From Muscardinus avellanarius (taxonomy: Eukaryota; Chordata; Mammalia; Rodentia; Gliridae): DNA of 64,000 bases. The notes beneath the pieces are model-generated. The model saw nothing but the letters and a program-made list of their open reading frames with translations, did no database searches and had not been told where the DNA came from. Every line of letters starts with the position of its first letter. Position 1 is the first letter of the stretch. The translations under genes and the position numbers were made by a program. The stretch is taken from assembly GCA_963383645.1 (NCBI GenBank), contig OY726567.1:66120552-66184551 (forward strand), written 5' to 3'. Shown piece after piece: positions 9,949 through 21,400 of this stretch.

Positions 9949-10594
9949 TTTCTTACCCCGTCTGCTCCTTCATGGAAATCCCTCTGCGTCCATCCCGTCC
10001 TCCAACTCCTGACTCTGATCTCCACTCTCCTTCCCAGTCCTATTTCACCCAGACTCAACGTCCCCCCCTCAGACCTCTGAACCCTCACAGCTCTAAGAGC
10101 TCTCGGCTCCCATCCCCTCTGCTCTAAGAGCCCTGGCACGTCTCCTCTGCTGTGAGCATCTCTACCAGCACACTGTGGACGGAGAAGTCAGTCTGGTCTT
10201 TGGGAGCAGCTCCAGCCCCATCATGAGCTCAGATATAGAATCTGAGGCCTGGGAGGGGGTAGGGACTGGCCAAGGTCACACAGATGACAAGGGTCACACC
10301 TGGGTCCCTTATGCTATCCCCACTCACTCATTACCTATCCCCTCCCACAAGGTCCCTCATCTTTGAGCCCCTGTACCTCCTCTGATCCTGCCTGACTCTA
10401 GTGGGCTTGTGTCCCCCTAGATGTGGCCTTCTCAGCCTCTATTCTGGACAGTCTTCTCCTATAACGAGGGCCCTGCAGGATCCCATCAGGCACCAGGCCT
10501 GCTTCTCTGGAACCCATTTGCTGTTATGGTTTGTGATCGTCCCTCCCCGACGCCCTTCCAAAAATGACAGTGCCCTTGCCGGTTCAACACCCAC
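9949..10594. other. Intergenic sequence 3' of TMEM86B
   Basis: CT-rich and mostly single-copy. A MIR-like piece (gaggcctggg..ggccaaggtcacacagatg) lies at about 10215-10310. No exon is recognised. Confidence 0.4.
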
Positions 10595-10600
10595 TTTACT
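10595..10600 (-). terminator. TMEM86B: TMEM86B poly(A) signal (AGTAAA)
   Basis: A variant hexamer AGTAAA on the minus strand lies about 300 bases after the TMEM86B stop codon. No AATAAA lies between, so this is the best candidate for 3' end formation. Confidence 0.5.
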
Positions 10601-10900
10601 TAGACAATGAAAAAAGAGACTGGGGTGAGGTGGATGGGACGGCTGCCTGGGAACACTGAAGCAGACAGGAGGCTGGGGAAAAGAGTGAGGGTGTGTTCAA
10701 GGGACCTGGAACTTAGAACCAAAGGAAGGAGGTGCAAACCCACTGGCAGATTCAGGATTCCTCAAACCGTCCACAAATGTCTTGAGATGGCCGGCACCTG
10801 TAGACAGGTGTCTAAAGCTTTGCTATGGGGGTGTTGTCAGGCTGGGTCAGTCCCTGTGGGAGGGAGGAAGTGGACCCTGGCCTGTATGTCTGGCTCCTCA

Positions 10901-11283
10901 TCAGTGGGTCTTGAGCTCTAGGCTCCTGAAGGCCGACAGGGTGATAAGGACCTGTGCTGTGTAGTAAGTGGTCATGGTCACCAGACGGGCATAGGGCAAG
11001 GTCTGAACAAAGGTGTCCCAAGCCAGAATGCCATTAGAGACGGCAATGAGCAGAGCGCCCCAGCCAGCACTCCCGCCCTGGGCCAGGCCGCGCCACAGCA
11101 TGGCGCTCAGGATCACCCCATAGATCCCCACAGGCAGTCCCAGGTCCGGCTCGAGGTGCAGGAGCAGAATGCTGTAGTACAGGGCAAAGCCTGGGATGGT
11201 GAGCAGCAGCCAGCCCAGCCGCAGGGGAAAGAAGCCGAAGGCACACAAGTAGAGGAAGTTTGCAGCAGCAAAGGCAGCCATGC
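10901..11283 (-). CDS. TMEM86B: TMEM86B exon 3
   Basis: The last exon opens after the acceptor cccgcag and completes Gly99 of a split codon. It encodes residues 99-225 and ends with TGA at 10903-10901. It carries most transmembrane segments and the Asn182 substitution (codon 11035-11033). Confidence 0.95.
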
Positions 11284-12356
11284 CTGCGGGAGAGAGGGGT
11301 GGGGTGCCCAGAGGGTTCTCCTGCCTCGCCCACCACCAGCCCTGAGGAAAGGATGGTCCCTGAGCAGCAGCTTCCGCTATCTGTAAGTTCCCCAACTGCC
11401 CCCACCTTGGATGTGCTTTGGTTTTAGCAGAAGTGGGACACCCTGCACCGTGCCCTTGCTCTGCAAGGGTCCACCAACTGCCTGTCATGCTCTGGGAGCC
11501 CCACACCCTCGGCCTCCCAACTACTCTGCTCGTCACCTGGGCAAACTTGCGTAGAGGCACTCACAGACCTTTGCGCTAGATCTGCTCCAACAAGCACAAC
11601 CAGCACCTCCTTCTAGACTTTTCCTGACCACCTCAGCAAAGTCTTCCTTGACCACCCTACACAACACTGCAATAGCCCCCTCATTTCTCCCCATGCCATT
11701 CCCAGACTTCCAACCCTAATTTCCCAACTGCACCCCTTGCTGGATCCAAGCTACCAATCACTGCTGCATCCTGGGCACCCCCCCCCCTTTTTTTTTTTTT
11801 TTTGATGGTACTGGGATTCCTGGAAACCCTTCTACTCTGGGCTATACTCCCAGACCTATTTTTATACTTTTTATTTGGAAACAGGGTCTCTTAAGCCAGC
11901 GTGGCTGGCTTCGAACCTGCACGATCCTCCTGTCTATGCCTCCGAAGCACAGGGATTACAAGTGTGCGCCACTACAACCAGCTCCCTTTTTTTTAAAAAA
12001 ATATTGAGGATTGCTGAGTGTGTTGATGCATGCTTGTAATCTTAGCATTTGGGCGGCTGAGATAGGAGGATCACGGATCACAGCGGGCAGCCTCAGCTAC
12101 TTAGTGTGGCCCTTTGCAACTCAGTGAGACCCTGTTTCAAAATAATGAATAAAAGCCGGGCGTGGTGGCGCGTGCTTGCAATCCCAGAATTTGAGAGGCT
12201 GAGACAGGAGGATCCAGGTTCACAGACAGCCTCAGCTATTTAGTGAGGCCTTTGCAACTCAGTGAGACCCTGTTTCAAAATAAAGAATAAAAAAGCAGGG
12301 CTGGCAGTGTAGTTTGGAGATAGAATGCCCCTGGGTTCCATCCCCAGTACCAAAAA

Positions 12357-12387
<31 letters not shown>

Positions 12388-13557
12388 ATAGGGCTGGGGG
12401 TGTAGCTCAGTGGTAGAATGCCCCTGGGTTCAATCCCCAGTACTGCAATACATACATACATACATACATACATACATACTACATACATACATATCGGGAG
12501 CTGGGCGTGGTGGCACACACTTGTAATCCCAGCATTTGGGAGGCTCACACAGGAGGATCCAAGTTTGCAGACAGCCTCAGCTACTGAGGTCCTTTGCTAC
12601 TCAGTGAGACCTTGTTTCAAAATAAAAAAATAGAGCTGGGGGTGTAGCTCAAAGGTAGAATGCTCCTGGGTTCCATTCCCAATATTGAAAAATAAATAAA
12701 ATAAAATAAAATAAATACTGGGGATTGAACTCAAGGACATTCTACCTCCAAGCTATACTCCCAGCCCTTTTTTTATTTTGAAATAGGGTCTTGCCAAGTT
12801 GCTGAAGGTCTAGCTAAGTTCCTAGAGCTGACCTTAAACCTGCAATCCTATGTCTCAGCCCCCAACTACTGGGATTACAGGCATGTGATACCATACCTGG
12901 AACTTTTGAACATGGCCTCACTTGGGGCAGGTGCTCTGGGGAGCCTCTCCTCTCTGTTCCCCAGGCTCCTCTGTGAAGGTCCTAGATATACTGTCAGAAG
13001 GTTCCTACTCACCATAGAGAAAGGTCTCTGGCCAGACAAGGCAAGTATCCCCCACGGCCGAGCACAGCAGGCCTCCCTGGAGGAGCCAGGTGTAGCCCCC
13101 ACCAGAGGACACGGCCCACAGGAACACCACCAGGCAGAACACAGGCAGGCTCTTGACCAGGGCGCTGACCCAGGATGGTTGGTCCTCAGGGATCCAGAGA
13201 AGGAAGTAGATGGAGCAGGTGAGGATGAAGGGGCCCAGCCACCTGCGAACCTGTCGGTCCTTCAAGAGGGCAAGCCACTCAGCACAACATGCCTGGCTTC
13301 CCAGCTTCTCACCCACCCCATCACCACCTGGTACTCCAAGCTGTACCACCTGGGCCTATTCAGAGACCAAGATCTTCAGCCTCCTTTTTAACCTGGTCTC
13401 CCACTCCACTCCCCCACCTCAAATATCAGAACCCCTGCCTCCAAGGAGGTCAGAAGGCTTGGAGCAACTCCAGGGCCCAGCCCCAGCCCACACCACCACA
13501 GGCTCTCACTTGGACTAGAAGAGTCTTCAGAGGCAATCCATTTTTCCCAGGGTCCAT
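10901..13557 (-). CDS. TMEM86B: TMEM86B, lysoplasmalogenase (YhhN family), complete
   Basis: The enzyme hydrolyses the vinyl-ether bond of lysoplasmalogens to an aldehyde and a glycerophospho-base. It is a multi-pass ER-type membrane protein. The CDS is the join of 13557-13510, 13259-13013 and 11283-10901 on the minus strand. That gives 678 bases, 225 residues plus stop (human about 226), and both introns are GT-AG. The start MDPGKNGLPLKTL aligns with the human N-terminus. Several hydrophobic segments cover residues about 27-64, 76-92 and 100-225. Family motifs include IPEDQPSW (39-46), GD (Asp87), EPDLGLPV (143-150), MLWRGLAQGGSAGWGALL (160-177) and AWDTF. The second acidic family motif reads S-N (Asn182) where the human protein and bacterial YhhN relatives have S-D. 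The gene is otherwise intact. It lies about 1.1 kb from the PPP6R1 3' end. Confidence 0.95.
11284..13012 (-). repeat. TMEM86B: TMEM86B intron 2, SINE-rich
   Basis: The intron holds a short-variant minus-strand SINE (about 11786-11985), several plus-strand B1-dID copies (12006-12700) with (TAAA)n near 12355-12390 and (CATA)n near 12450-12493, and a minus-strand SINE (about 12715-12900). The remainder is single-copy. Confidence 0.85.
13013..13259 (-). CDS. TMEM86B: TMEM86B exon 2
   Basis: Exon 2 is 247 bases long and encodes residues 17-98 plus one base of codon 99. The acceptor cttgaag|GAC was chosen because it aligns residue for residue with the human junction. The donor is TATG|GTGAG. It contains the conserved Lys52 and Asp87. 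Confidence 0.93.
13510..13557 (-). CDS. TMEM86B: TMEM86B exon 1 (coding part)
   Basis: Exon 1 carries 16 codons from the ATG at 13557 to GTCCAA|GTGAG. The short Lys/Gly N-terminus matches the mammalian family. The 5'UTR boundary is not determined. Confidence 0.88.
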
Positions 13558-13861
13558 GTTGGCCCGGGGCACCCCAATGACCTATATCTGGGAGCTGGTA
13601 GATTCAGGGATGGAGATCTTTGGTTACATGTTAACCTGAAGAGTGTCTTGTGGACTCTGGCACTGATAACAGGGACTAGGGAGATGCTGCCCCCACCCCA
13701 AGGGTGGCCTTACCTGGTACCCACTGATAAGGTACCCCTAGGAAACCAAAGGTCCCTCCAGCCCCAAGAGTCCCTGCGTAGCCCACAGGCTGTGACTGCC
13801 TGCCTGCCCGCCTTGCCTGCCCGGGTGAGGCTCACAGTCTCTCCCATTGTCCTGTACCCAG

Positions 13862-13967
13862 CCAATGAGAAGGACAGTACAGGATTCCAATGGAGTGGGA
13901 GGTGGGTCCCCAGGACCAATCAGAAGGGGCAGCACAAGATTCCAATGGATTAGGTGAGTCCCCTGGA
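13862..13967 (-). promoter_or_regulatory. TMEM86B: Duplicated CCAAT block upstream of TMEM86B
   Basis: Two tandem units (13862-13915 and 13916-13967) share the pattern CCAAT-AGAAGG-CAG-ACA-GATTCCAATGGA. They provide four CCAAT pentamers at 13862, 13887, 13916 and 13942. The third is the strong NF-Y-type ACCAATCAG. The block is 305-410 bases upstream of the TMEM86B ATG, a plausible promoter position. Confidence 0.5.
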
Positions 13968-14690
13968 CCAACCCTAGAGGGAAGGGAATGAGACTCCTTC
14001 CTCTACTCTCTGCCTGGGACAGAGCAGTCTCACCACAAACACAGGCTGAATGACAATCACAGTGAGGATGCTTTGTGCTGGGTCCACATGCTCCTATCAC
14101 GAAAAGGTTGCCCAGGACAATTCTTTCCTACTGTGTGCAGTGCTCTTATACTTCAGCCTTCCTGTTTGGTGATAGGGCTCAGTCATGGGGGGCTTTTGTG
14201 TTTTGCTAGATGCCCACACCCACCCACAAGACAGATCTTTGCTTCCCACCAGGGAATGTGTGCAGGCGTTCCAGCCTGGAGCTCCCTCTCCACACCTGCC
14301 AGCAGGAATCTGGAGCCTCCAAGGCCTGCAGGGCTCCAACTTCCCCACTAGTCCTCAGCTGCGGAGGAAGGGCAGATAAGGCTAGGAGCCCTGCTCAGTC
14401 CCCAGTCCACACTCAGCCTGCATGAGCAGGACAGGGTATGTGGGGCTATGGGATGGGTGGACTGAGGGGGATCAGGGAGGGACACGAGGGAATGAGAGTG
14501 ACAGCCCAATAGGACCAGGTCCCTTCCTCCTAGAAGTCCCTGCCTTTTCTGAATGTAATTCACCTCCATACACGGGAAGGCCCTGGCCTCAGAGGCGGAG
14601 CTGCTCTTTCCAGGCCCTGTGCAGCAGTCTCGCCCCACCCTGGGTCCCAGAACACAACATCTGACCAGCAAGAATCGTAAACTGTCTTCC
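13968..14690. other. Spacer between TMEM86B and PPP6R1
   Basis: Single-copy sequence with no SINE and no recognisable exon. A GATA-type agataagg is present near 14372. Short ORFs on both strands have no family resemblance. Confidence 0.5.
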
Positions 14691-15411
14691 TTTATTTATA
14701 TTTGCAATATGAAATAGAAGCTCCGCAGGAACACACACACACTCACGCCAGCCTGGGGGAAGGAGCTGGGACAAGGCCACATGGCAGCAGGACTGGGACC
14801 CCCAGGCCCTTGGGCACAGGGGGTCCAGCCAACCCGAATCAGGGCCCCTGGGGATGTTGCCAGGGAGGCCCTGCTCCCAGGAACAGGTGCCCGGGTGAAA
14901 GTGCAGGGCCTGGATGAAGGCACAGTGCCATCTGGGCCCTTGACTCCTTCCCGGCTTCCCCCCCAAGGTGGACCTGAGCTGAAAGGCTGGATGTAGGTGT
15001 CAGACTAGGGCTGGAAGGGCGCAAAGGCAGCGGCCTCAGAACCCCAGCGCCAGCCAGCCCTCAACAGGACAGGCAGGAAGGTTGTGCTTCGGAACCACTG
15101 GCCAATGCGGCGTCCTGGCTTCCTTTCTCTCCTTCCTCAATATATATATAATATATAATATATGTCTCTCTCTCTCTTTCTCTTTCTTTCTATGTGACTC
15201 TCTATTTTTATTCTAGGAGACAAAGCTCCGTAATTTCTTTTCTCAGTGCAAATGGGGGTGGGTAGGGGCCTGTTTCCCTGGCACCAGCCTCCTGGGAGTC
15301 CAGACAATGGGAGGGACAGGGTGATAGGATCTGGGGGATGTCATGGGACCCACCCTGCCCATGGGGTCCATGGGGAGGACGGATCATCTGGCCACCACCA
15401 CCACCAGACAG
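14675..15411 (-). other. PPP6R1: PPP6R1 3'UTR
   Basis: The 3'UTR runs from the TAG at 15414-15412 to the poly(A) signal. It contains a (TA)-rich plus (CT/CTTT)n stretch at about 15139-15191. In the mRNA this reads as GA-rich followed by AU-rich. Confidence 0.75.
14691..14696 (-). terminator. PPP6R1: PPP6R1 poly(A) signal (AATAAA)
   Basis: A canonical AATAAA on the minus strand lies about 715 bases after the stop codon. It is the first such signal in the 3'UTR. Cleavage is expected about 15-25 bases further, near 14670-14680. Confidence 0.8.
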
Positions 15412-15415
15412 CTAC
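15412..15415 (-). CDS. PPP6R1: PPP6R1 exon 24, last coding bases
   Basis: The acceptor gtttccag is followed by G-TAG. The G completes the final Gln codon and TAG terminates. The rest of the exon is 3'UTR. Confidence 0.8.
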
Positions 15416-18400
15416 CTGGAAACAGAGAAGATGCCACGTGAGGAACCAGTAGCCCTGTCTTGCCCACCACCCGCTGCCCCAGGCTGTGGCCACACTCACT
15501 GGGAGCTGGGGGAGATGGGCCCTCCAGGGGCAGAGCCGTTGGGCATCAGAGGCTCAAGGGCCTGGGCACTGTCAGGGGACAGAAGGGACTGGTGGTCACT
15601 TCCTGCCCCACCAGTCCCACCCCACCTCATCCCCCAAGGAGGCCGTCCCACTACTCACCACTGGCTTTGGGGAAGCCCCGAGGGGTCTGGGCTCTTTTCC
15701 CCCTCCATGGTCTGTGGGGGCTGGGCCCCAGAGGCTGGGATAGAGGTAGAGGGGTCTCTGGTTGCACTGCAGGCAAGATCAGTGTGGCTGTCAGTGGGCT
15801 ACCTCACTTGTCACCTGCAGATGCTCTCACACCCTAGCAAGCCTGAGACTGCCTGTCGCTACTAGGAGTCTTAGGTAAGGGTAGGGACCACACATCCAGT
15901 AGATGCCTGAATGCCAGATACCTGAGATATCTGTGGTGATAACAGGGCATGGTGGGCCACACTGCCTGGGGACAGAGTGGTGAGCAATGTCCCATCACAC
16001 TTCATGTCCTGGGGCTGTGGGATGTGCCTATGTGAGTGCCCTCTTTCCAATCCTCACTCTCACCCAGAAGCCCTGCTCCACCCTGGGGCTTCACAGGCCA
16101 CAACTAGAACATGTATTTACTTAACCAAGAAACAGCACAGGGGCACAAGGTGAGGCCCAGCAGCAAGAGTGGCTCAGGGAAATGACAGCCCTGTACCCAC
16201 CTGAGCAGGGAGGAAAGGGTTTCCCACCCCACATGTCCCAAATGGGAGCCCTCCAATCACCTGTCCAAGGAGCTGGGGGTGGAGCACATCCCGTGCAAGG
16301 TGGCCTGGAGGTCCTTGACACTAACCAAGGCCTGGCAAGGGGCTGTGGAAAGAGGAGAGAGGCCGGTCTCTGCTGCCATCTCCCAGCAAGCTCCAACCGA
16401 GCCAGGTAACCCCAGGTGTGCGACCATGAGGCAGCACCCAGGGCCCTGGGTGGGCAGGGTACAGGGAGGCTCACCAGAGGTCTCCGCTACTTTGCTGCCA
16501 TCTGTGGCTTCCTGAGGTGCTGAGGGGAACTTGGGGTCCTGAGACCTGGGAGGGGAGAGAAGAGCCCAAGGTCATAGCTGGGGTCAGTGCCTAAGGCTAA
16601 GAGGACCATGACCTGGGGATACCTCCTGGCTTGGTTGCCAGAGCCATGCCCACCTGTCCCACCTGTGCCTACCTGAGCTGCAGGGCATCAAGGGCCGGAG
16701 GACTGGCCAGGCTCTGGGTGGGGGACACATCCAGGGGTCCCACAGAGGCTGGGGGCCCAGAGAGCAGCTCCTCATTCCCAGAGACTTGGGTATCCATAGG
16801 CACTGAGTCGAAGGTGGCTGTCCAGCTTGGGCCTGGGGCAGAAATAGGGGAGTACAGAGATAGGGTGAGCTTACAGAAGGCAGATACCCCGTGTGCACAT
16901 AGCCACAAGCCACCCAATACTTACTGGGTGGTTGGGGGCCAGGTCTGGAGCAGGAGGGGGGAACGACTCCTACTCGGGCTGCCTGGCCTTCACCCTCCTC
17001 CTCGTCTTCCTCCTCATCTTCCTCCTCCTCGTCCTCGCTGTCTGTGCTGCCTCCACTCCTGCCCCAGACATCACCTCATTAGGTGGCTGTGCAGGGACAA
17101 CCTGTTCCCCCTACCGCAGCCCAGGGCCCCAAGGCAGACAGATGATGACAAAGAGGTCGTGTCGAGAAGAATTTGGGGAGATTCAAGGAGCCCAGGGGTA
17201 TGTATGAAGATACCAGGAGAGGCCAGTGGGCAAGGGAGTCCTGGGTCACAGGGCAAGAACCTACAAGTACTGAACAACAGCCAAGACAGTCATCCCTATC
17301 ATATACTCCACGGCAGGATGGACCCTCAAAAAAACGCACTGAGACTCAGCCACAGCCACAAAGGAAGACAGACAAGCTCTCTGAGTCACCTCTGGCTGCC
17401 CAGTGCCATCCACTCCACACAGGCCTTCTCACTCTCCAGAAGAGGAGGGAGGACTTACTTTATTCTCTCCTCCTACTAGAAACTCCAGGAAGCAGAGATA
17501 GTTGGCTTTTGCCACTGCCATATCCTCAGCCCTGAGAAAAGTATGGCACCAAGAACTGCTCCAAAAGTATTAGCTGAATGTTAACTAACATACAACTCTC
17601 AACAGCCTATATTTGGAAGGCAGAGACAGGAGGATTCTCAGGTTCGTAGTCAGCCCCAGCTACTTAGTCAGGACCCCTGCAACCGAGTGAGACCTTGTTT
17701 CAAAATAAAGAATTAAAAATAGGGCTGGGGATGTAGCTCTGAGGTAGAATGTCCCTGCAGTACTGCAATAAATAACTAAATAATAAAAATGTCTTTAAAA
17801 GGCTGGGGGTGTAGTTCAGAGTTAGGATACCTGTGGGGGTCAAATCCCTAGTACCAATCAATAAACAAACAAAACACTCAAGTGAAGACTGAAGGAACCC
17901 TCTCAACCTGAAAAAGGCCTCTACAAGACCTATGACAACAGCAGACTTTATGATGAACAGCTGAATACTTATGACCAGGGGATGCCTGTTCTCAACACTC
18001 CTGCCCAACAGTGTGCTGGATCAACAGGCATCTATTGGAAAGGAAGGAATAAAACTACCTCTATCAACAAATGACATACATCTCTATATTTAAAATACTA
18101 AGGAATCCACTAAAACTATTAGCACTAATAAGAGTTCATCAAGGTTGCTGGAGATAAGGTCAATATACAAAACTTCATTGTATTTCCATACACCTAGGAC
18201 AATCACAAAATGATTTCAAGAAAACTCCACTTACAATAGCATCAGAGGAAAAAAGTAATGCAAACCTTATACTCTTAAGAACTATAAAACATTGTTGGAA
18301 GAAATCAAAGACCCAAATAAACAGATAATATTTCATGTTTCTGAATCTGAAAATATGATGCTATTAAAATAACAATTCTAGCCAGGCATGGTGGCACATG

Positions 18401-21400
18401 CTTATAATCTCAGCATTTGAGAGGCTAAGACAGGAGGATCACAGTTTGCAGATAGCCTCAGCTACTTAGTGAGACCCTTTGCAACTCAGTGAAACCCTGT
18501 TTCAACTTAAAGAATAAGCCGGGGGTGATGGCACACGCTTGTAATCCCCGTGCTTGGGAGGTGGAGACAGGAGGATCGTGCAGGTTTGAAGCCAGCCATG
18601 CTGGCTTAAGAGACCCTGTTTCAGCTGGGCGTGGTGGCACACGCTTGTAATCCCCGTGCTTGGGAGGCTGAGACAGGAGGATCACACAGGTTCAAAGCCA
18701 GTCTCAGCAACTTAGTGAGACCCTGTTTCCAAATAAAATATAAAATAGGTCTGGGAGTATAGCCCGGAGGTAGAAAGCCTCTGGGTTCCACCCCCAGTAC
18801 CACCAAAAAAAGAGACCCTGTTTCCAAATAAAAAAGCATAAAATAGGTCTGGTAGTGTGGCCCAGAGGTAGAAAGAAGGGTTCCATCCTCAGTACTACCA
18901 AAAATAAATAAATAGTAAAAAATAGGGCTGGAGGTGTAGCTCGAAGGTAGAATGCCCCTGGGTTCCATCCCCTGCACCAAAAAAAAAAAAAAAAAAAAAA
19001 AAGGTAGCCAGGAGTGGTGGCACAGTGCACTCCTATAATCCCAGTATTTGGGAAAGCTGTGACAGAGTGATTGCAGGTTTGAGCAACTTAGTGAGACTGT
19101 TTCAAAAATAAAAAAGCAGCCGGGAGTGATGGCGCATGCTTGTAATCCCCGCGCTTGAGAGGCAGAGACAGGAGGATGGTGCAGGTTCGAAGCCAGCCTC
19201 TCTGGCTTAAGAGACCCTGGAACCCCAGTACCACCACCCCAAAAAAAAAAAAAAAAAAGCCAGGCGTGCTGGCACACGCTTGTGATCCCTGTACTTGGGA
19301 GGCTGAGACAGGAGGATCACACGGGTTCAAAGCCAGCCTCAGCTAGTTAGTGAGGCTTTCAGCTACTTAATGAGGCTTTCAGCAACTTAGTGAGACCCTG
19401 TTTCCAAATAAAATATATATTTTTTTAAAAAAAGGTCGCCGGGCATGGTAGCGCACGCTTGTAATCCCCGCGCTTGGGAGGCAGAGACAGGAGGATCACC
19501 CAGGTTCTAAGACTGCCGCACGCGCTGGCTTAGGAGACCCTGCTTCTAATTAAAAATATAAAATAGGTATGGGAGTGTAGCCCAGAGGTAGAAGGGCTTC
19601 CACGAACCCCAGTACCACAAAAAAAAAAAAAAAAAGAGGTCTGGAAGTATAGCCTGGAGGTAGAAAGCCTCTGGGTGCCACCCCCAGTACCACCAAAAAC
19701 AAAAATAAAAAAGCGTCAATACTATCCTATCTGACTGTCCTACAGAGTCAATGAAATCTTTATCAGAACCTCAGGTGGCTTCTTTGTTAAAAATAACAAG
19801 CTAAGCCGGGCGTGGTGGCGCACGCTTGTAATCCCCGCGCTTGGGAGGCAGAGACAGGAGGATCGAGCAGGTTCGAAGCCAGCCGTGCGCGCTGGCTTAG
19901 GAGACCCTGTTTCTAAATAAAAATGTAAAAATAGGTCTAGGAGTGTAGCCTGGAGGTAGAAGGGCTTCCAGGAACCCCAGTACCACCAAAAAAAATAAAA
20001 ATAACAAAAAAAAAAAATAACAAGCTAGCTAGGTGTGGTGGTGCATGCTTGTAATCCCAGCATTTGGGAGGCTGAGACAGGAGGACCGCAGTTTGTGGCC
20101 AGCCTCAGCTACTTAGTGAGGCTTCTGCAACTCAGTGAGACCCTGTTTCAAAATAAAGAATAAAGCTGGGCATGGTGGCCCACGCTTGTAATCTCAGAAT
20201 TCAGGAAGCTGAAACTAGAGGATTGTGGTTCGCAGACAGCCTCAGCTACTTAGTGAGGCCCTCCACAACTTAGTGAGACCCTGTTTCATAATAACAAATA
20301 AAACTGGGCATGGTGGTGCACACTTGTAATCCCAGCATTCAGGAGGCTGAGACTAGAGGATTGTGGTTCACGGACAGCCTCAGCTACTTAGTGAGGCCCT
20401 CGACAACTCAGTGAGACCCTGTCTCAAATTAAAGAATAAAAAATAGGGCGGAAGCTATAGCACAGAGGTCAAATGCCCCTGGGTTCCATCCCCAGACCTG
20501 CAAAAAATTAAAAAATAAAAATAAAAATTAGGGCTGGGTATAGGTATAGCTCGGAGCTAGAATGCCCCTGGGTTTTGTTCCTAGTACCTCAAAAAATAAG
20601 AAAGAAAATGACAAGCTGATTCTAAAATTCAGAGTTCGTTTGATCAAGATTGTGAAAACTATCTTGAAAAAGAAATGGGTTGGAAGACTCTTATTTTCCA
20701 ATTTTAAAACCTCCTACAGCCAAGCATGGTAGCACACACCTGTAATCCCAGTACTTGGGAGTCTGAGACAGAAGGATCACAGATTCTAGACCAGCCTTGG
20801 CAACTTAGTGAGACTCTCAAGCAACCTAGTGAGGCCCTGTTTCAAAACAAAAAAATTATGAGGCTCTCAGTAACTTACTGAGACCCTGTTTCCAAATAAA
20901 AAGTAAAATAGGTCTGGGGGTATGACCTAGAGGTAAAATGCCCCTTAGTTTCATCTCCTGTACCACACATACACATAAAAAAATATAATAAAATAACATA
21001 AAATAAAAAAGCCGAGTGTGGTGGCACACGCTTGTAATCCCAGCACTTCGGAGGCTGATATAGGAGGATCACACAGGTTAGAAGCCAGCCTCAGCTACTT
21101 AGTGGGACTCTCAGAAAACTTAGTGAGACCCTGTTTCCAAATAAAATACAAAATAAGTCTAGGAGTATACCCCGGAGGTAGAAAAAAGCCCCTGGGTTCC
21201 ACCCCAGTACCACAAAAAAACTTAAAAAAAAAAAAAATGCTCCCAGGTTCAATCCCCAGTATCAAAAAAGAAAAACTCAACAAAAACCCTCCTACAAAAC
21301 TAAAGCAATCCAGCCAGGCATGATGATACATGCCTACAATCCTAGTACTTGGGATGTTGAGACAGGAAGATCACAGGTTTGAGGGCAGCCTCAGCAGGTA

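Noticed and set aside
16631..17479. 282-codon plus-strand ORF
   Set aside because: It is antisense to PPP6R1 exons 18 and 19 and their introns. Its Leu-rich middle is the complement of the Glu/Asp run.
18704..19277. 218-codon minus-strand ORF
   Set aside because: It is made entirely of antisense SINE sequence with Phe-runs from A-tails.
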